64,000 nucleotides of DNA from assembly GCA_965277355.1 (NCBI GenBank), contig CBDICN010000001.1:372001-436000 (forward strand). The letters are read 5' to 3'. Below the pieces are notes generated by a model. It had not been told where the DNA came from. It saw nothing but the letters and a program-made list of their open reading frames with translations, and made no database searches. The number at the start of each line of letters is the position of its first letter. Position 1 is the stretch's first letter. This DNA is from RH-AL1 sp965277355. Lineage in GTDB: Bacteria; Pseudomonadota; Alphaproteobacteria; Rhizobiales; Beijerinckiaceae. The position numbers were made by a program, and so were the translations under genes. Below are positions 17,716-26,436 of the stretch, one piece after another.

Positions 17716-18618
17716 TTACAGGTCGAGGATCCGCATCGGCGAGGAGCGGCCGCGCGCGAGGTCGATCAGGCCGTAGATGTTGCCGAGCAGGCGCCCGCGG
17801 CGGTCGATGTAGGCTTCGGAGCAAACGAGGCCGCGCAGATTGGCGAGCACGTTGCGGCCGCCGTAGATCAGCGCGAGCTTGGTCGTGATCACGCCCTTTC
17901 GCCGAAGGTAGACCTGGTTCGCCACCTGGGAATAGCCGAAGCGCAGCCCCGAGGTCCTCCCACGCTTGATGGCGAGGTGCACGCCCTGTAGGGCGCCGCT
18001 TTTCACGAGGCGCCCGAAGGGCGCGACCTGGCGCGAGAACTCGACGTCCTCGGCCCAGCTGTAGAGCGGAAGGTTCTCGTCGAACCACAGGCCGCTTTCG
18101 GCGATCACCGACCAGCGCACCGCCATGTTGCAGCCGTAGCCGCAGAACACCGACTCGATCGCCGGGTCCTTCTTGCGCAGCGACCGCCGCTCGAGCGCCG
18201 CGGCGATCATCGCGCGCGCTTCGGCGGGCGTGAAGCCCGGGCCCGTCGCGCCGTCGGCGATGAGGGCGCCCGTCGCCAGCATCACGTCGGGCTCGCGCTC
18301 GAACAGCGCCACCACCTCCGCGACGTAGTCGGGCGCGAGGAAGCAATCGTCGTCGAGGAACAGCACGATGTCGACCGGCGGCATGTCGCGTAGCAGTGCG
18401 TTGCGTTGGGCCGATGCGCCTTTGTCGCCGCGACTGTAGGCGATCGGGAGTTCGAGGGCGGCGAGCGCCTCCCGATCGATGTCGGCGTCCTCGGCCGGGC
18501 AGATCGCGACATGGTCGGGGCGGCGGGTCTGGCGCGCGACTTCGCTCAGCGTCTCGGTCAGGATCGCGGGGCGACCGGTGGTGGCGATCGCAATGGCGAC
18601 TTTGAGCGCGCTTGTCAT
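17716..18618 (-). CDS. Glycosyltransferase family 2
   Basis: A 300-residue GT-A fold glycosyltransferase, soluble or peripheral, with no clear transmembrane helix. Motifs are the N-terminal IAIATTGRPAILTETL, the nucleotide-binding region with ASAQRNALL, the metal-binding VLFLDDDCFLAPDY, and the acceptor-side WAEDVEFSRQV (ED). It likely adds one sugar of the exopolysaccharide repeat. It lies 42 bp from the polymerase gene on the same strand. Donor and linkage cannot be told from sequence. Confidence 0.88.
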   Translation of the reverse strand: MTSALKVAIAIATTGRPAILTETLSEVARQTRRPDHVAICPAEDADIDREALAALELPIAYSRGDKGASAQRNALLRDMPPVDIVLFLDDDCFLAPDYVAEVVALFEREPDVMLATGALIADGATGPGFTPAEARAMIAAALERRSLRKKDPAIESVFCGYGCNMAVRWSVIAESGLWFDENLPLYSWAEDVEFSRQVAPFGRLVKSGALQGVHLAIKRGRTSGLRFGYSQVANQVYLRRKGVITTKLALIYGGRNVLANLRGLVCSEAYIDRRGRLLGNIYGLIDLARGRSSPMRILDL

Positions 18619-18660
18619 GCTCGGGTCCGTCAGGTTCGGTCGGGATCGGCCCAGGGTCGC

Positions 18661-20103
18661 CTATCTCTGACCGCCGCTGCTGAAGGAAGCGTTAGAGGGA
18701 TGCATCGGTCGACCCGGTCGCTGTTCCGCGGGCTCCCGGCGGGCGGTGAGCGCCGCGCCCGACGCGGCGATGCCGATCAGCACGTAGAAAAGGGTGCCGA
18801 GATCGTAGACCGTCCCGACGAGAAGGCTCGGCACGAGGGTCGTGAGGACGCCAATGCGCGCGGCCCAGACGATCGCGCGTTCCTCGTCGTGCATCCCTTC
18901 AGCTATTGGGCTGAGGGTCACGCGCAGCAGCATCAGGACGAACAATGCGAAGCCGATCGCGCCGAGGTTCGACAGCAGCACCAGGGCGTAATTCGAGCCG
19001 CGCGTCGAGCCGATGCCGGCGCCGAGCCAGTGCGTGTCGGCGAAGACCTCGAGGGCCTGCGCATTCCAGCTGCCGCGTTCGATCGCGGAGTCGGTCGTGG
19101 CCTTGTGGAGGAGGCTCTCGTCGATGACGGTTTGCGCGACATTAGCCATCGCCGGCAGGAACAAGATGACCATGCTGACGGCGAGCCCGCCGGCGCCGAG
19201 CGTGGCGGCGGCGATGGTGACGACGCGCCGGCGGCGCCGCATCAAGCCGACGGCGGCGTAGAGCAGGAACGCGCCGAGGACGGCGGCGAGACCGGCGTAC
19301 CCCGCGCTCGACGTCGACAACGCGATGAAACCGGTCAGCATGAGGCTGGCCGGTCCCGTGAAGCGCGGCTTCACGCCCGATACGAACAGCGCGAAGTTCA
19401 CCGCGAGCAGGGTGAGCGAGTAGCTCGCGAAGCCGGACGCCTCGGAGAAGCTGCCCGAGATACGCTTGAGGCCGCCCAGCTCGTCCTCGGTGAGGAAGGC
19501 GTAGCTCGCGGTGTGGACGACGTCGAGAATGAAGCCGGTGTGGGTCGCCGCGGTGAGCACGTCGAGCAGGGCGAAGCCGAGGTCGAGCGTGGTCGCGAGC
19601 ATCAGCGCTGCGAGAAGCGCGCGGGAGCCGCCGGGCTTGCGCGCGAAGGCGCAGGTCGCGCAGGCGACGAGGAAGCCTCCGACGGCATAGACCGCCTGCG
19701 AGAGGTTGCCGCTGGTGGGGTGCAGCGGCGAGGTGCCGTCGCTGTCGTCCGAGCGCGACAGCGAAAAGACGTCTACCGCGCCGTCGAACAGGCGCGGGAG
19801 CAGGAACGCCGAACCGAAGATCCAGATGACCAGCAGGAAGAAGGGAAACAGCGTCCGTCGCGGCGCCACTTCCGCGATCAGCGCGGCGCTCCCGCCGCGC
19901 ATCGACACGAGGCGCAGGAGCACGAACAAGAGAAAGAAGTTCGCCGGCGTGATGGACGAGCCGCCGAGCGCCGGCAGGTCGAGCGCGGAGGCCGCGCCGA
20001 ACACGGTGAGGCCGACCATCGTGACGACAGTGCGCCGGTAGGAGCCGAACTGGCACCAGATGCCGATGAGGGCGACGAGCGCGCCGAAGAGGGTGAACTG
20101 CAC
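18661..20103 (-). CDS. O-antigen ligase/polymerase-like membrane protein (Wzy type)
   Basis: A 480-residue integral membrane protein with about ten to twelve hydrophobic segments and a large periplasmic loop near residues 310-370 (WLGAGIGSTRGSNYALVLL), the layout of Wzy polymerases and WaaL ligases. The HWLGAGIGSTRG motif matches the GxGxG-type loop of this superfamily. It probably polymerises repeat units of the exopolysaccharide. It is 16 bp downstream of the glycosyltransferase gene and 42 bp upstream of the GT2 gene, consistent with one transcript. Confidence 0.8.
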   Translation of the reverse strand: MQFTLFGALVALIGIWCQFGSYRRTVVTMVGLTVFGAASALDLPALGGSSITPANFFLLFVLLRLVSMRGGSAALIAEVAPRRTLFPFFLLVIWIFGSAFLLPRLFDGAVDVFSLSRSDDSDGTSPLHPTSGNLSQAVYAVGGFLVACATCAFARKPGGSRALLAALMLATTLDLGFALLDVLTAATHTGFILDVVHTASYAFLTEDELGGLKRISGSFSEASGFASYSLTLLAVNFALFVSGVKPRFTGPASLMLTGFIALSTSSAGYAGLAAVLGAFLLYAAVGLMRRRRRVVTIAAATLGAGGLAVSMVILFLPAMANVAQTVIDESLLHKATTDSAIERGSWNAQALEVFADTHWLGAGIGSTRGSNYALVLLSNLGAIGFALFVLMLLRVTLSPIAEGMHDEERAIVWAARIGVLTTLVPSLLVGTVYDLGTLFYVLIGIAASGAALTARREPAEQRPGRPMHPSNASFSSGGQR

Positions 20104-20119
20104 CGCGCGCCCGCGCCGC

Positions 20120-21274
20120 TCAGGACGTCGGCTCGCGCGCGGTGCTCGCCTCGAGCGCCGTTCGCGGCTGGCCGGCGTGAGCTGGCGAGAGGGTCTGCGC
20201 CAGCTCGAGGTAGCGCCATGCCCCGTCCCGCCACGAGAATCGTTCGTAGCGGGCGCGGCCGCGCGCGATCAGGCCCCGGCGCAGCGCGTCGTCGGCGGCG
20301 AACCGTTTGATGTGCTCGAGCCAGACCGCGGGCTGATCCGGCGGCGCGTAGAGCGCGGCGTCGCCGCACACCTCGGGCATGCTGCCGCAATCCGACGTCA
20401 CGATCGGGGCGCCATGCACCATCGCCTCGAGCAGGGGCAGGCCGAAGCCTTCGGTCCGCGAGGGGAAGGCGAAGCAGAGCGCCCTGCCGAAGAGGGCGGC
20501 GAGGTCGTCGTCGCTGACGAAACCGAGCGGAAAGACGTTGCCGGTGCGCGTGAGCGCCATCTCGGCGAAGATCGACGATGTCCCGCCCGACACCATCAAG
20601 TCGATGCCCGCCGCGTCGAGCGCCGGTGCAAGGCCGAGCAGCAGCCCGAGTTGCTTATGCTTGGCGCGGCTGCCCAGCGCGAAGACGAACGGCCGCTTGA
20701 AGCGGCCGGGGTCGTCGAAGCGGGAGGCGGCGGCGGTCCAGCGTAGGGCGTGCTCGTGGCCGTTGGAAATGACCTGTGCGGGCCTATGGCCGGTCACGCC
20801 GTGCTTCTTCAGCATTGCAGCCGAGAACTGCGACACGGTGGTGAGCGCACAGGCCCGGCGCGCCAGCAGCGGGAACAGGGCTCGGTAGGCGAGGCGGAAG
20901 GCGCGCGAGTAGCTGCCGGGTTCGAGGAAGACGTTGGCGTCGTGCAGGCAGACGATCTGGCGCGGGTGGGCGAGCGGCCCGAGGTTGGCGAGATTGACGA
21001 GGCCGCCGGTCGCCATCGCCGGGAGCACGACCTGCTCCCAGGCGTAGCCTTTTCCGTGCGGGCCGCTGCGGACCGCGATGGCGTCGAGGCGCGGCGCGGC
21101 GCAGCCGGGCGGCAGGATGAGCTCCCAGCGCATCCGGCGGGCGAGATGCTCGTCCGCCGCCAACGCCGTGTCGACCGCGCGGGTGATCTCGCCGGCGTAG
21201 CGCTGGACGCCCGTCTGCGGCTGCGTCAGGTAGCGGCCGTTGATGGACCAGAGGGCGGGCGAAGCGCGGGTCAT
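20120..21274 (-). CDS. Glycosyltransferase family 4 (group 1)
   Basis: A 384-residue GT-B enzyme. The N-terminal domain begins WSINGRYLTQPQTGVQRYAGE, and the C-terminal GT1 domain carries FVFALGSRAKHKQL and the EX7E-type motif SRTEGFGLPLLEAM followed by SDCGSMPEV. It likely transfers a sugar onto the growing lipid-linked repeat. ATG 21274 overlaps the stop of the preceding glycosyltransferase by 4 nt, indicating coupling. Confidence 0.88.
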   Translation of the reverse strand: MTRASPALWSINGRYLTQPQTGVQRYAGEITRAVDTALAADEHLARRMRWELILPPGCAAPRLDAIAVRSGPHGKGYAWEQVVLPAMATGGLVNLANLGPLAHPRQIVCLHDANVFLEPGSYSRAFRLAYRALFPLLARRACALTTVSQFSAAMLKKHGVTGHRPAQVISNGHEHALRWTAAASRFDDPGRFKRPFVFALGSRAKHKQLGLLLGLAPALDAAGIDLMVSGGTSSIFAEMALTRTGNVFPLGFVSDDDLAALFGRALCFAFPSRTEGFGLPLLEAMVHGAPIVTSDCGSMPEVCGDAALYAPPDQPAVWLEHIKRFAADDALRRGLIARGRARYERFSWRDGAWRYLELAQTLSPAHAGQPRTALEASTAREPTS

Positions 21275-22410
21275 TCGGCGGCTTCGGCGAAACGGACGCT
21301 CGCCCTGCGCTTGGAATGCGCGTCGATGAGGCAGGCGTCGATGAAGCCCTTCATCTTGCGGCGGAAGATCTCGCGGCCGAAGCCGGCGGCGTGGCGCCGA
21401 AGCGCGTGCGGCTCGAAGCCGTCTTCGGTCGTCTCGAAGCGCAGCATGGCATTGACGAGGTCGTCCACGCTCTGCCGCTCGAAGAAGACGCCGGTCTCCC
21501 CCTCGACGACCGTGTCGAGCGCGCCGCCGGAGCCGTAGGCGATGACGGGCCGGCCGGACGCCATCGATTCCAGCGGCACGATGCCGAAATCCTCTTCGCC
21601 CGGGAAGAGCAGGGCGCGGGCGTTCTGGTAGAACGTCTGCAGGTCCTCTTTCGAGGCCCAGCCGCGGAACTCGATGGTCGGGCCGGCCATCGCGCGCAGC
21701 CGCGCCTCTTCCGTGCCGCTCCCGACGACGACGAGGCGGCGTCCGAGCTTGGTGCAGGCGGCGACGGCGATGTCGACGCGCTTGTAGGGCACGAGCTGGC
21801 CGATGCAGAAGTAGAAGTCGCGCGAAGGATCGGGCGCCACGGAGAAAGCCGCCAGGTCGACCGGCGGGAAGATCACCTCGGCCTCGCGGCGGTAGACCTT
21901 GGCGATCCGCCGCGCGATGAAGCTCGAGTTGGCGACGAAATGGTCGACATGCGCTGACGATGCGACATCCCAGGCGCGCAACGCCGGCATCGTCAGCGAC
22001 ATCACGAGGCGCGTCAACCGCCCGGCGGTGCCGCGGTAGGTGTGGTACTGGTCCCACAGGTAGCGCATCGGCGAGTGGCAGTAGCAGACGTGCACCGCGT
22101 TGGGGTGGGTGATCACGCCCTTCGCCGGTCCCGATTCCGACGAGATCACGAGATCGTACGAGGTGAGATCGAGCTCCTCGAGCGCCGACGGCATCAGCGG
22201 CAGGTATTTCTGGTACAGTTTGGCCGCGTACGGCAGCCGCGAAATGTAGGTCGTCGTGATCTTGTGCGCGTTGATGAGCGCACTGGTGCGCTCGGGCAGA
22301 TGAACGTGGGTGAAGATGTCGGCTTGCGGGAAGAGCAGGCAGAACTCTTCGAGGACCTTCTCGCCGCCGCGCATTCCAACGAGCCAGTAGTGAACGATCG
22401 CGACACGCAT
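21271..22410 (-). CDS. Glycosyltransferase family 4 (group 1), mannosyltransferase-like
   Basis: A 379-residue GT-B glycosyltransferase. The N-terminal Rossmann start VAIVHYWLVGMRGGEKVLEE and the HSPMRYLWDQYH motif are typical of GT4 enzymes annotated as mannosyltransferases. The C-terminal donor domain has FYFCIGQLVPYKRVDIAV and EEDFGIVPLESMASGRPVIA. First gene of the minus-strand exopolysaccharide arm, divergent from the flippase at 22670 across 259 bp that should hold both promoters. Sugar specificity is inferred only. Confidence 0.88.
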   Translation of the reverse strand: MRVAIVHYWLVGMRGGEKVLEEFCLLFPQADIFTHVHLPERTSALINAHKITTTYISRLPYAAKLYQKYLPLMPSALEELDLTSYDLVISSESGPAKGVITHPNAVHVCYCHSPMRYLWDQYHTYRGTAGRLTRLVMSLTMPALRAWDVASSAHVDHFVANSSFIARRIAKVYRREAEVIFPPVDLAAFSVAPDPSRDFYFCIGQLVPYKRVDIAVAACTKLGRRLVVVGSGTEEARLRAMAGPTIEFRGWASKEDLQTFYQNARALLFPGEEDFGIVPLESMASGRPVIAYGSGGALDTVVEGETGVFFERQSVDDLVNAMLRFETTEDGFEPHALRRHAAGFGREIFRRKMKGFIDACLIDAHSKRRASVRFAEAAE

Positions 22411-22669
22411 GGCGGCACCCTTTCGCGGCCATCAGGCCATAGAAGAGTTACCGAGACATGCTCGCGGCAGCCTGAGGTTCGCGACATCCGCATGCGGCAT
22501 CGGCCTTCTCCGGGGGCATGGCGTCACTTCCGGCAACGACCCTTAACAGACGTTTGATGCGCTTCCAGCACGTAGGCTTCGTCGGGCACGATTCACGCAT
22601 TGTTCAAGCTTCCGCCCCACAGTCGACCGGCGTGCCCCGGCGAAGCGCGCGATCGCCATTGGACCCTCC

Positions 22670-24229
22670 ATGACCGCAACCGACCGCCAAGCGACCGCAG
22701 ACGCGGGACGGCCGCGACCGGAGAGCCGGGCGGATGCGCTGCGTCTCACCGACAGCCTCACCGTCGCGCGCAACGCATTCTGGAACATCGCCGGGCGTGC
22801 GGGTCCGATGGTCGTTGCAGTCGTCGCGACGCCGTTCCTGTTCCACGATCTGGGGCCGACGCGCTGGGGTCTGTTCGCGCTCGCGTTGAGCCTCATCGGC
22901 ATCTTCGGGATCTTCGATTTCGGCATTGGCCGCGCTTTGACGAAGCTGCTCGCCGAGAAGCTCGCGCTGGGCGAGGTCGAGGGTGCGGCCTCGCTGACGC
23001 GCACCGGCCTCACCCTGCTCACGCTGTGCGGGATCGCCGGCGCGATCGTGCTGGCCTCGCTGGCCCATCTGTGGACGGACCACGGGCTGAAGATCCCGCC
23101 GGCCGAGCACGACGAGGTGCTGCACGCGCTCTACGTCCTGTGCTTCGCCGTGCCGTTCGTCATTCTCAACGCGGCGCTGTGGGGCGTGATCTCGGCGTTC
23201 CAGAAGTTCCGCGCGGCGAACCTCGTCAACATGCCGATCCTCGCCTTCTATTACATCGGACCGCTGATCGTGCTGCGCTTCGTCGACAGCCTGGTGGCGG
23301 TGATGCTGGTGCTGGTCGCCTGCCGGCTGGTGATGACGGTCTGCTACTGGCGCATCTGCATCGAGGCGATGCCTTCTCTCGCGAGAGCGCGATCCGACTG
23401 GCGCCACGCTCGGGAGCTCGGCAGCCTCGGCGGCTGGATGACGGTGTCGAACCTCGCCTGGCCAGTCCTCATGTATGTCGACCGCTTCCTTGTCGCCTCC
23501 GTGCTGTCGGCGTCGGCGGCCGGTTATTACGCGACGCCGAGCGACCTGCTCGCGCGTTTTTCGCTCGTAACGGGCGCGGTGATGGGCACGGCGTTTCCGG
23601 CGATGTCGGCCTCCCATCGTACCGATCCCGCCCATGCGGCGACGCTGGTGCGCCGCTCGATCCTCGCGATCGCCGGCATCCTCTTTCTCCCCTCGCTTGC
23701 GATGGTCGCCTTCAGCCACGAGATCCTGGCGCTGTGGGTCGGACCGATGTTCGCCGATCACGCCGCCCCCGTCATGCGCTGGCTCGCTCTCGCCGTGATG
23801 CTCGCGGCTGCCGACGCGGTCGTCAGCGGCTTCATCGACGCGATCGGACGACCGGACATCAATGCCAAGTTCTCGATCGCGGAACTGGTGATCTATCTCC
23901 CCGTCGTCGTCGGCCTGCTGTTCGCGTTCGGGATCGACGGCGCGGCGATCGCCTGGACGCTACGCGTCGGGGCCGATCTCGTGATCCGCACGCTGATCGC
24001 GGGGCAGTTGGTGCCGAGACTGCGTCCCGTTCTGGAACGAACGCTCGTCGTGGTCGGCGTCGCGACCGTGACGCTGGCGTTGCCGCTGCTGGCAGGCTCG
24101 GCCGTGGATCGCGTGGTGGTGATGACCGTGTCGGCTGCAGCCTTCGCGATCGCGCTGTGGGCCTTGGGCGCCAATGCCGACGAGAGAGCCCTCTGCTCGA
24201 CGCGCCTGCGTCCGCGGACCTCGTCGTAA
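22670..24229 (+). CDS. Wzx-type oligosaccharide flippase
   Basis: A 519-residue polytopic membrane protein with about 12-14 helices. The N-terminus has NAFWNIAGRAGPMVVAVVATPFLFHDLGPTRW-type residues characteristic of the polysaccharide biosynthesis/export family. It is expected to flip undecaprenyl-linked repeat units. About 40 hydrophilic residues precede the first helix. First gene of the plus-strand arm of the exopolysaccharide locus. Confidence 0.83.
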   Translation: MTATDRQATADAGRPRPESRADALRLTDSLTVARNAFWNIAGRAGPMVVAVVATPFLFHDLGPTRWGLFALALSLIGIFGIFDFGIGRALTKLLAEKLALGEVEGAASLTRTGLTLLTLCGIAGAIVLASLAHLWTDHGLKIPPAEHDEVLHALYVLCFAVPFVILNAALWGVISAFQKFRAANLVNMPILAFYYIGPLIVLRFVDSLVAVMLVLVACRLVMTVCYWRICIEAMPSLARARSDWRHARELGSLGGWMTVSNLAWPVLMYVDRFLVASVLSASAAGYYATPSDLLARFSLVTGAVMGTAFPAMSASHRTDPAHAATLVRRSILAIAGILFLPSLAMVAFSHEILALWVGPMFADHAAPVMRWLALAVMLAAADAVVSGFIDAIGRPDINAKFSIAELVIYLPVVVGLLFAFGIDGAAIAWTLRVGADLVIRTLIAGQLVPRLRPVLERTLVVVGVATVTLALPLLAGSAVDRVVVMTVSAAAFAIALWALGANADERALCSTRLRPRTSS

Positions 24230-24336
24230 ACGGTTTGGTAACCTTCTGCTCGGGAAAGCGCTGCCAATGGCGCGCCCGAAGCCGGCCCGGCATCCGTTCT
24301 GCAGCTATGATGTCGTTTCGAGACAAAGGTTGCAAA

Positions 24337-25164
24337 ATGGACCAGCTCCGTTTCCTGGCCATCGCCGCATGCTGTGCCGCGCTCGGCGCCTGCGACGAGA
24401 GCCCCGCCCGAACCGCAACGCATTCGGGCGATCTCGACATCTCGCGCTATCGCGAGACGTTCGTCGAGAACTTCGATCGTCTCGACATTTCGGCCTGGGG
24501 TCCGGGCACACGCTGGATCGCACACACGCCCTGGGCCGGCGACTTCGGCGATGCCCAGTTCTCCGATCCGCTGCCGAATTTCCCGTTCGCGACCGCCAGC
24601 ACGATCCTGCGCATCGAGGCCCGCAAGGAAGCCTCGGGCAAGTGGCGTTCGGGCCTCATTTCGTCGCGCGACCACGATGGTCTCGGCGGCAGCGGCTTCG
24701 CGCAGCAGTACGGCTACTTCGAGATTGAGACGAAGTTGCCGAAAGGCCCTGGCGTGTGGCCGGCTTTCTGGCTCGTCGGCGTGACCAAGCAGCCGCGCGC
24801 GGAGATCGACGCCTTCGAGTACTACGGCAACGCGCCCGATTCCTATCACGCCAACGTCCACGTCTGGGCCGACGACGATCGCAAGTTCGGCGATGGCAAG
24901 ATCATTCAGATCCCACCGGGCAGCGCCACCGAAGCCTTCAACCGCTACGGCGTCGCCATCGATCAGGATCGGGTGACCTTCTATTTCAATCGCAAGGAGG
25001 TCTGGCGCACGCCGACGCGGCCGGAGTACCGCCAGCCGATGTACATGCTCGCCAATCTCGCGCTCGGTGCCGGCTGGCCGATCGACAAGGTGCCGAACCC
25101 CTCCTTCATGTACATTAAGTCGATCACCGCTTACCGGAAGATCAGTTCCGCGGATCCCTCGTGA
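24337..25164 (+). CDS. Glycoside hydrolase family 16 lipoprotein
   Basis: A 275-residue lipoprotein. The lipobox L16-G17-A18-C19 ends the signal peptide, and a GH16 beta-jelly-roll domain follows. The catalytic motif is EIDAFE with nucleophile E156, D158 and acid/base E161. YGYFEIETKLP and WPAFWLVG are further GH16 blocks. Likely an endo-beta-glucanase-type enzyme that trims the exopolysaccharide, as ExoK does for succinoglycan; the linkage is unknown. Start ATG 24337 gives the signal peptide directly. Its stop overlaps the acyltransferase start (GTGA), so the two are coupled. Confidence 0.9.
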   Translation: MDQLRFLAIAACCAALGACDESPARTATHSGDLDISRYRETFVENFDRLDISAWGPGTRWIAHTPWAGDFGDAQFSDPLPNFPFATASTILRIEARKEASGKWRSGLISSRDHDGLGGSGFAQQYGYFEIETKLPKGPGVWPAFWLVGVTKQPRAEIDAFEYYGNAPDSYHANVHVWADDDRKFGDGKIIQIPPGSATEAFNRYGVAIDQDRVTFYFNRKEVWRTPTRPEYRQPMYMLANLALGAGWPIDKVPNPSFMYIKSITAYRKISSADPS

Positions 25165-26300
25165 CCGAGCTCGCGGCGCGGCATGGCGCGGATGCCGCGG
25201 TGTCCGACACCTCGGCCGCGCTCGCCAGCGTACGCACCTTCCACACGCTCGACGCCTTGCGCGGCCTCGCGGCCGTCGCGGTCGTGCTGTTTCACACGGC
25301 TTTCATCTACGGGATCGCGCGGCCGGCCGAGGGGCAGGTGGCGGTGGATCTGTTTTTCGTGATGAGCGGTTTCATCATCGCTCACCGCTACGGCGACCCG
25401 TGCCGCGCGATGTCGCTCGCAAGCTTCATCAAGGTGCGGCTGATCCGACTCTATCCGCTGTGCCTTCTCGGCAGCGTCCTCGGGGTGGTGCCGCTCGTCC
25501 TCGCCATGGCCGCCGGCCACCACGATGCCGTGCACAGAGGGCTCGTGGCATCGTTTCCTCTGGCGGTGGCGATGCTTCCTTCGCCTTTCGCCATGCCCAC
25601 CATCGACGAGATCTATCCGCTGAACTACGTGGTCTGGTCGCTCTCGCTCGAGATCATCGTCAACATCGTCTATGCGGCAACCATCAGCTTCTGGTCGCCG
25701 CGACGGCTCGTCATGCTGCTGGCCGCCGCCTTCGTCGCGCTTTGCGTCTGCGCGTGGTGGTATGGGACGTTGCACGGCGGCTTCGACTGGGCGAACGCGC
25801 CGCTCGGGCCGCCGCGCGCGATCTACGGCTTCGCGATGGGCGTCCTCATCCATCAGCTTCATATCCGTCAGGTCCATTTGAACCGGCGGCTCGGCTTTCC
25901 CGCGCCCTGGTGGGCGCTCGTCGTGATCTGCGGCGCGATGTTCTTCTGCAACGCACCTTTCGGCCGGGCGTGGTGGGAGCTGTTCCTCGTCACCATCGCG
26001 GTCCCGGTCATCGTCGTCGCGGCAGTGGGCAGCGAGCCGCCGCGCGCGGCTCGGAGTGCCTGCGCGATCGCGGGCGTGTTCTCCTACGTCGTCTATTCGC
26101 TGCACATGCCGCTCGTCGGCTTCATCCTGCGCGGCGAGGATGCGCTGCGCCTCGATTCGCACAAGCAGACGGCGACGGAGGCGATGATCTTCACGGCGCT
26201 TCTCGTCGCTCTCTGCCTCGTCGCGCACTATGCCTACGACAAGCCTGTGCGTCGCTTCCTGTCGCGGAGCCTCGCCGCCAAACGCTACGCCGCGCCGTAG
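25161..26300 (+). CDS. Acyltransferase family 3 membrane protein
   Basis: A 379-residue integral membrane O-acyltransferase (acyltransferase_3), typically O-acetylating or O-succinylating surface sugars. The signature is TLDALRGLAAVAVVLFHTAFIYG near residues 29-51, with RLIRLYPL and the WSLSLEIIVNI segment following; about ten hydrophobic helices. GTG start at 25161 overlaps the GH16 stop by 4 nt. Coupling to the glycosidase suggests both act on the same polymer. Confidence 0.9.
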   Translation: MTELAARHGADAAVSDTSAALASVRTFHTLDALRGLAAVAVVLFHTAFIYGIARPAEGQVAVDLFFVMSGFIIAHRYGDPCRAMSLASFIKVRLIRLYPLCLLGSVLGVVPLVLAMAAGHHDAVHRGLVASFPLAVAMLPSPFAMPTIDEIYPLNYVVWSLSLEIIVNIVYAATISFWSPRRLVMLLAAAFVALCVCAWWYGTLHGGFDWANAPLGPPRAIYGFAMGVLIHQLHIRQVHLNRRLGFPAPWWALVVICGAMFFCNAPFGRAWWELFLVTIAVPVIVVAAVGSEPPRAARSACAIAGVFSYVVYSLHMPLVGFILRGEDALRLDSHKQTATEAMIFTALLVALCLVAHYAYDKPVRRFLSRSLAAKRYAAP

Positions 26301-26436
26301 CGGCGGCCCGGACGCCGGTTCGAGCGGACGAAAAATTAAGGTTGTTTGGTCAGGCTTCATTATCGCAGCCGCGATCGTCGCGCGGTCCGTCAGCCGCGCG
26401 GGCGGCTCATTGAAGTCCCTGCGAGACGCGCTGCTC

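Noticed and set aside
18406..20310. 634-codon open frame antisense to the polymerase gene
   Set aside because: Same reason: a composition-biased shadow of a membrane protein gene.
20120..22432. A single 770-codon frame spanning two glycosyltransferases
   Set aside because: The upstream half is an out-of-frame reading of the next gene; the real start is the ATG at 21274, coupled by 4 nt to the neighbour.
22600..25164. 854-codon frame apparently fusing a flippase region to GH16
   Set aside because: The first ~580 codons are a shadow of the flippase gene in another frame; the lipoprotein signal peptide at 24337 marks the true start.
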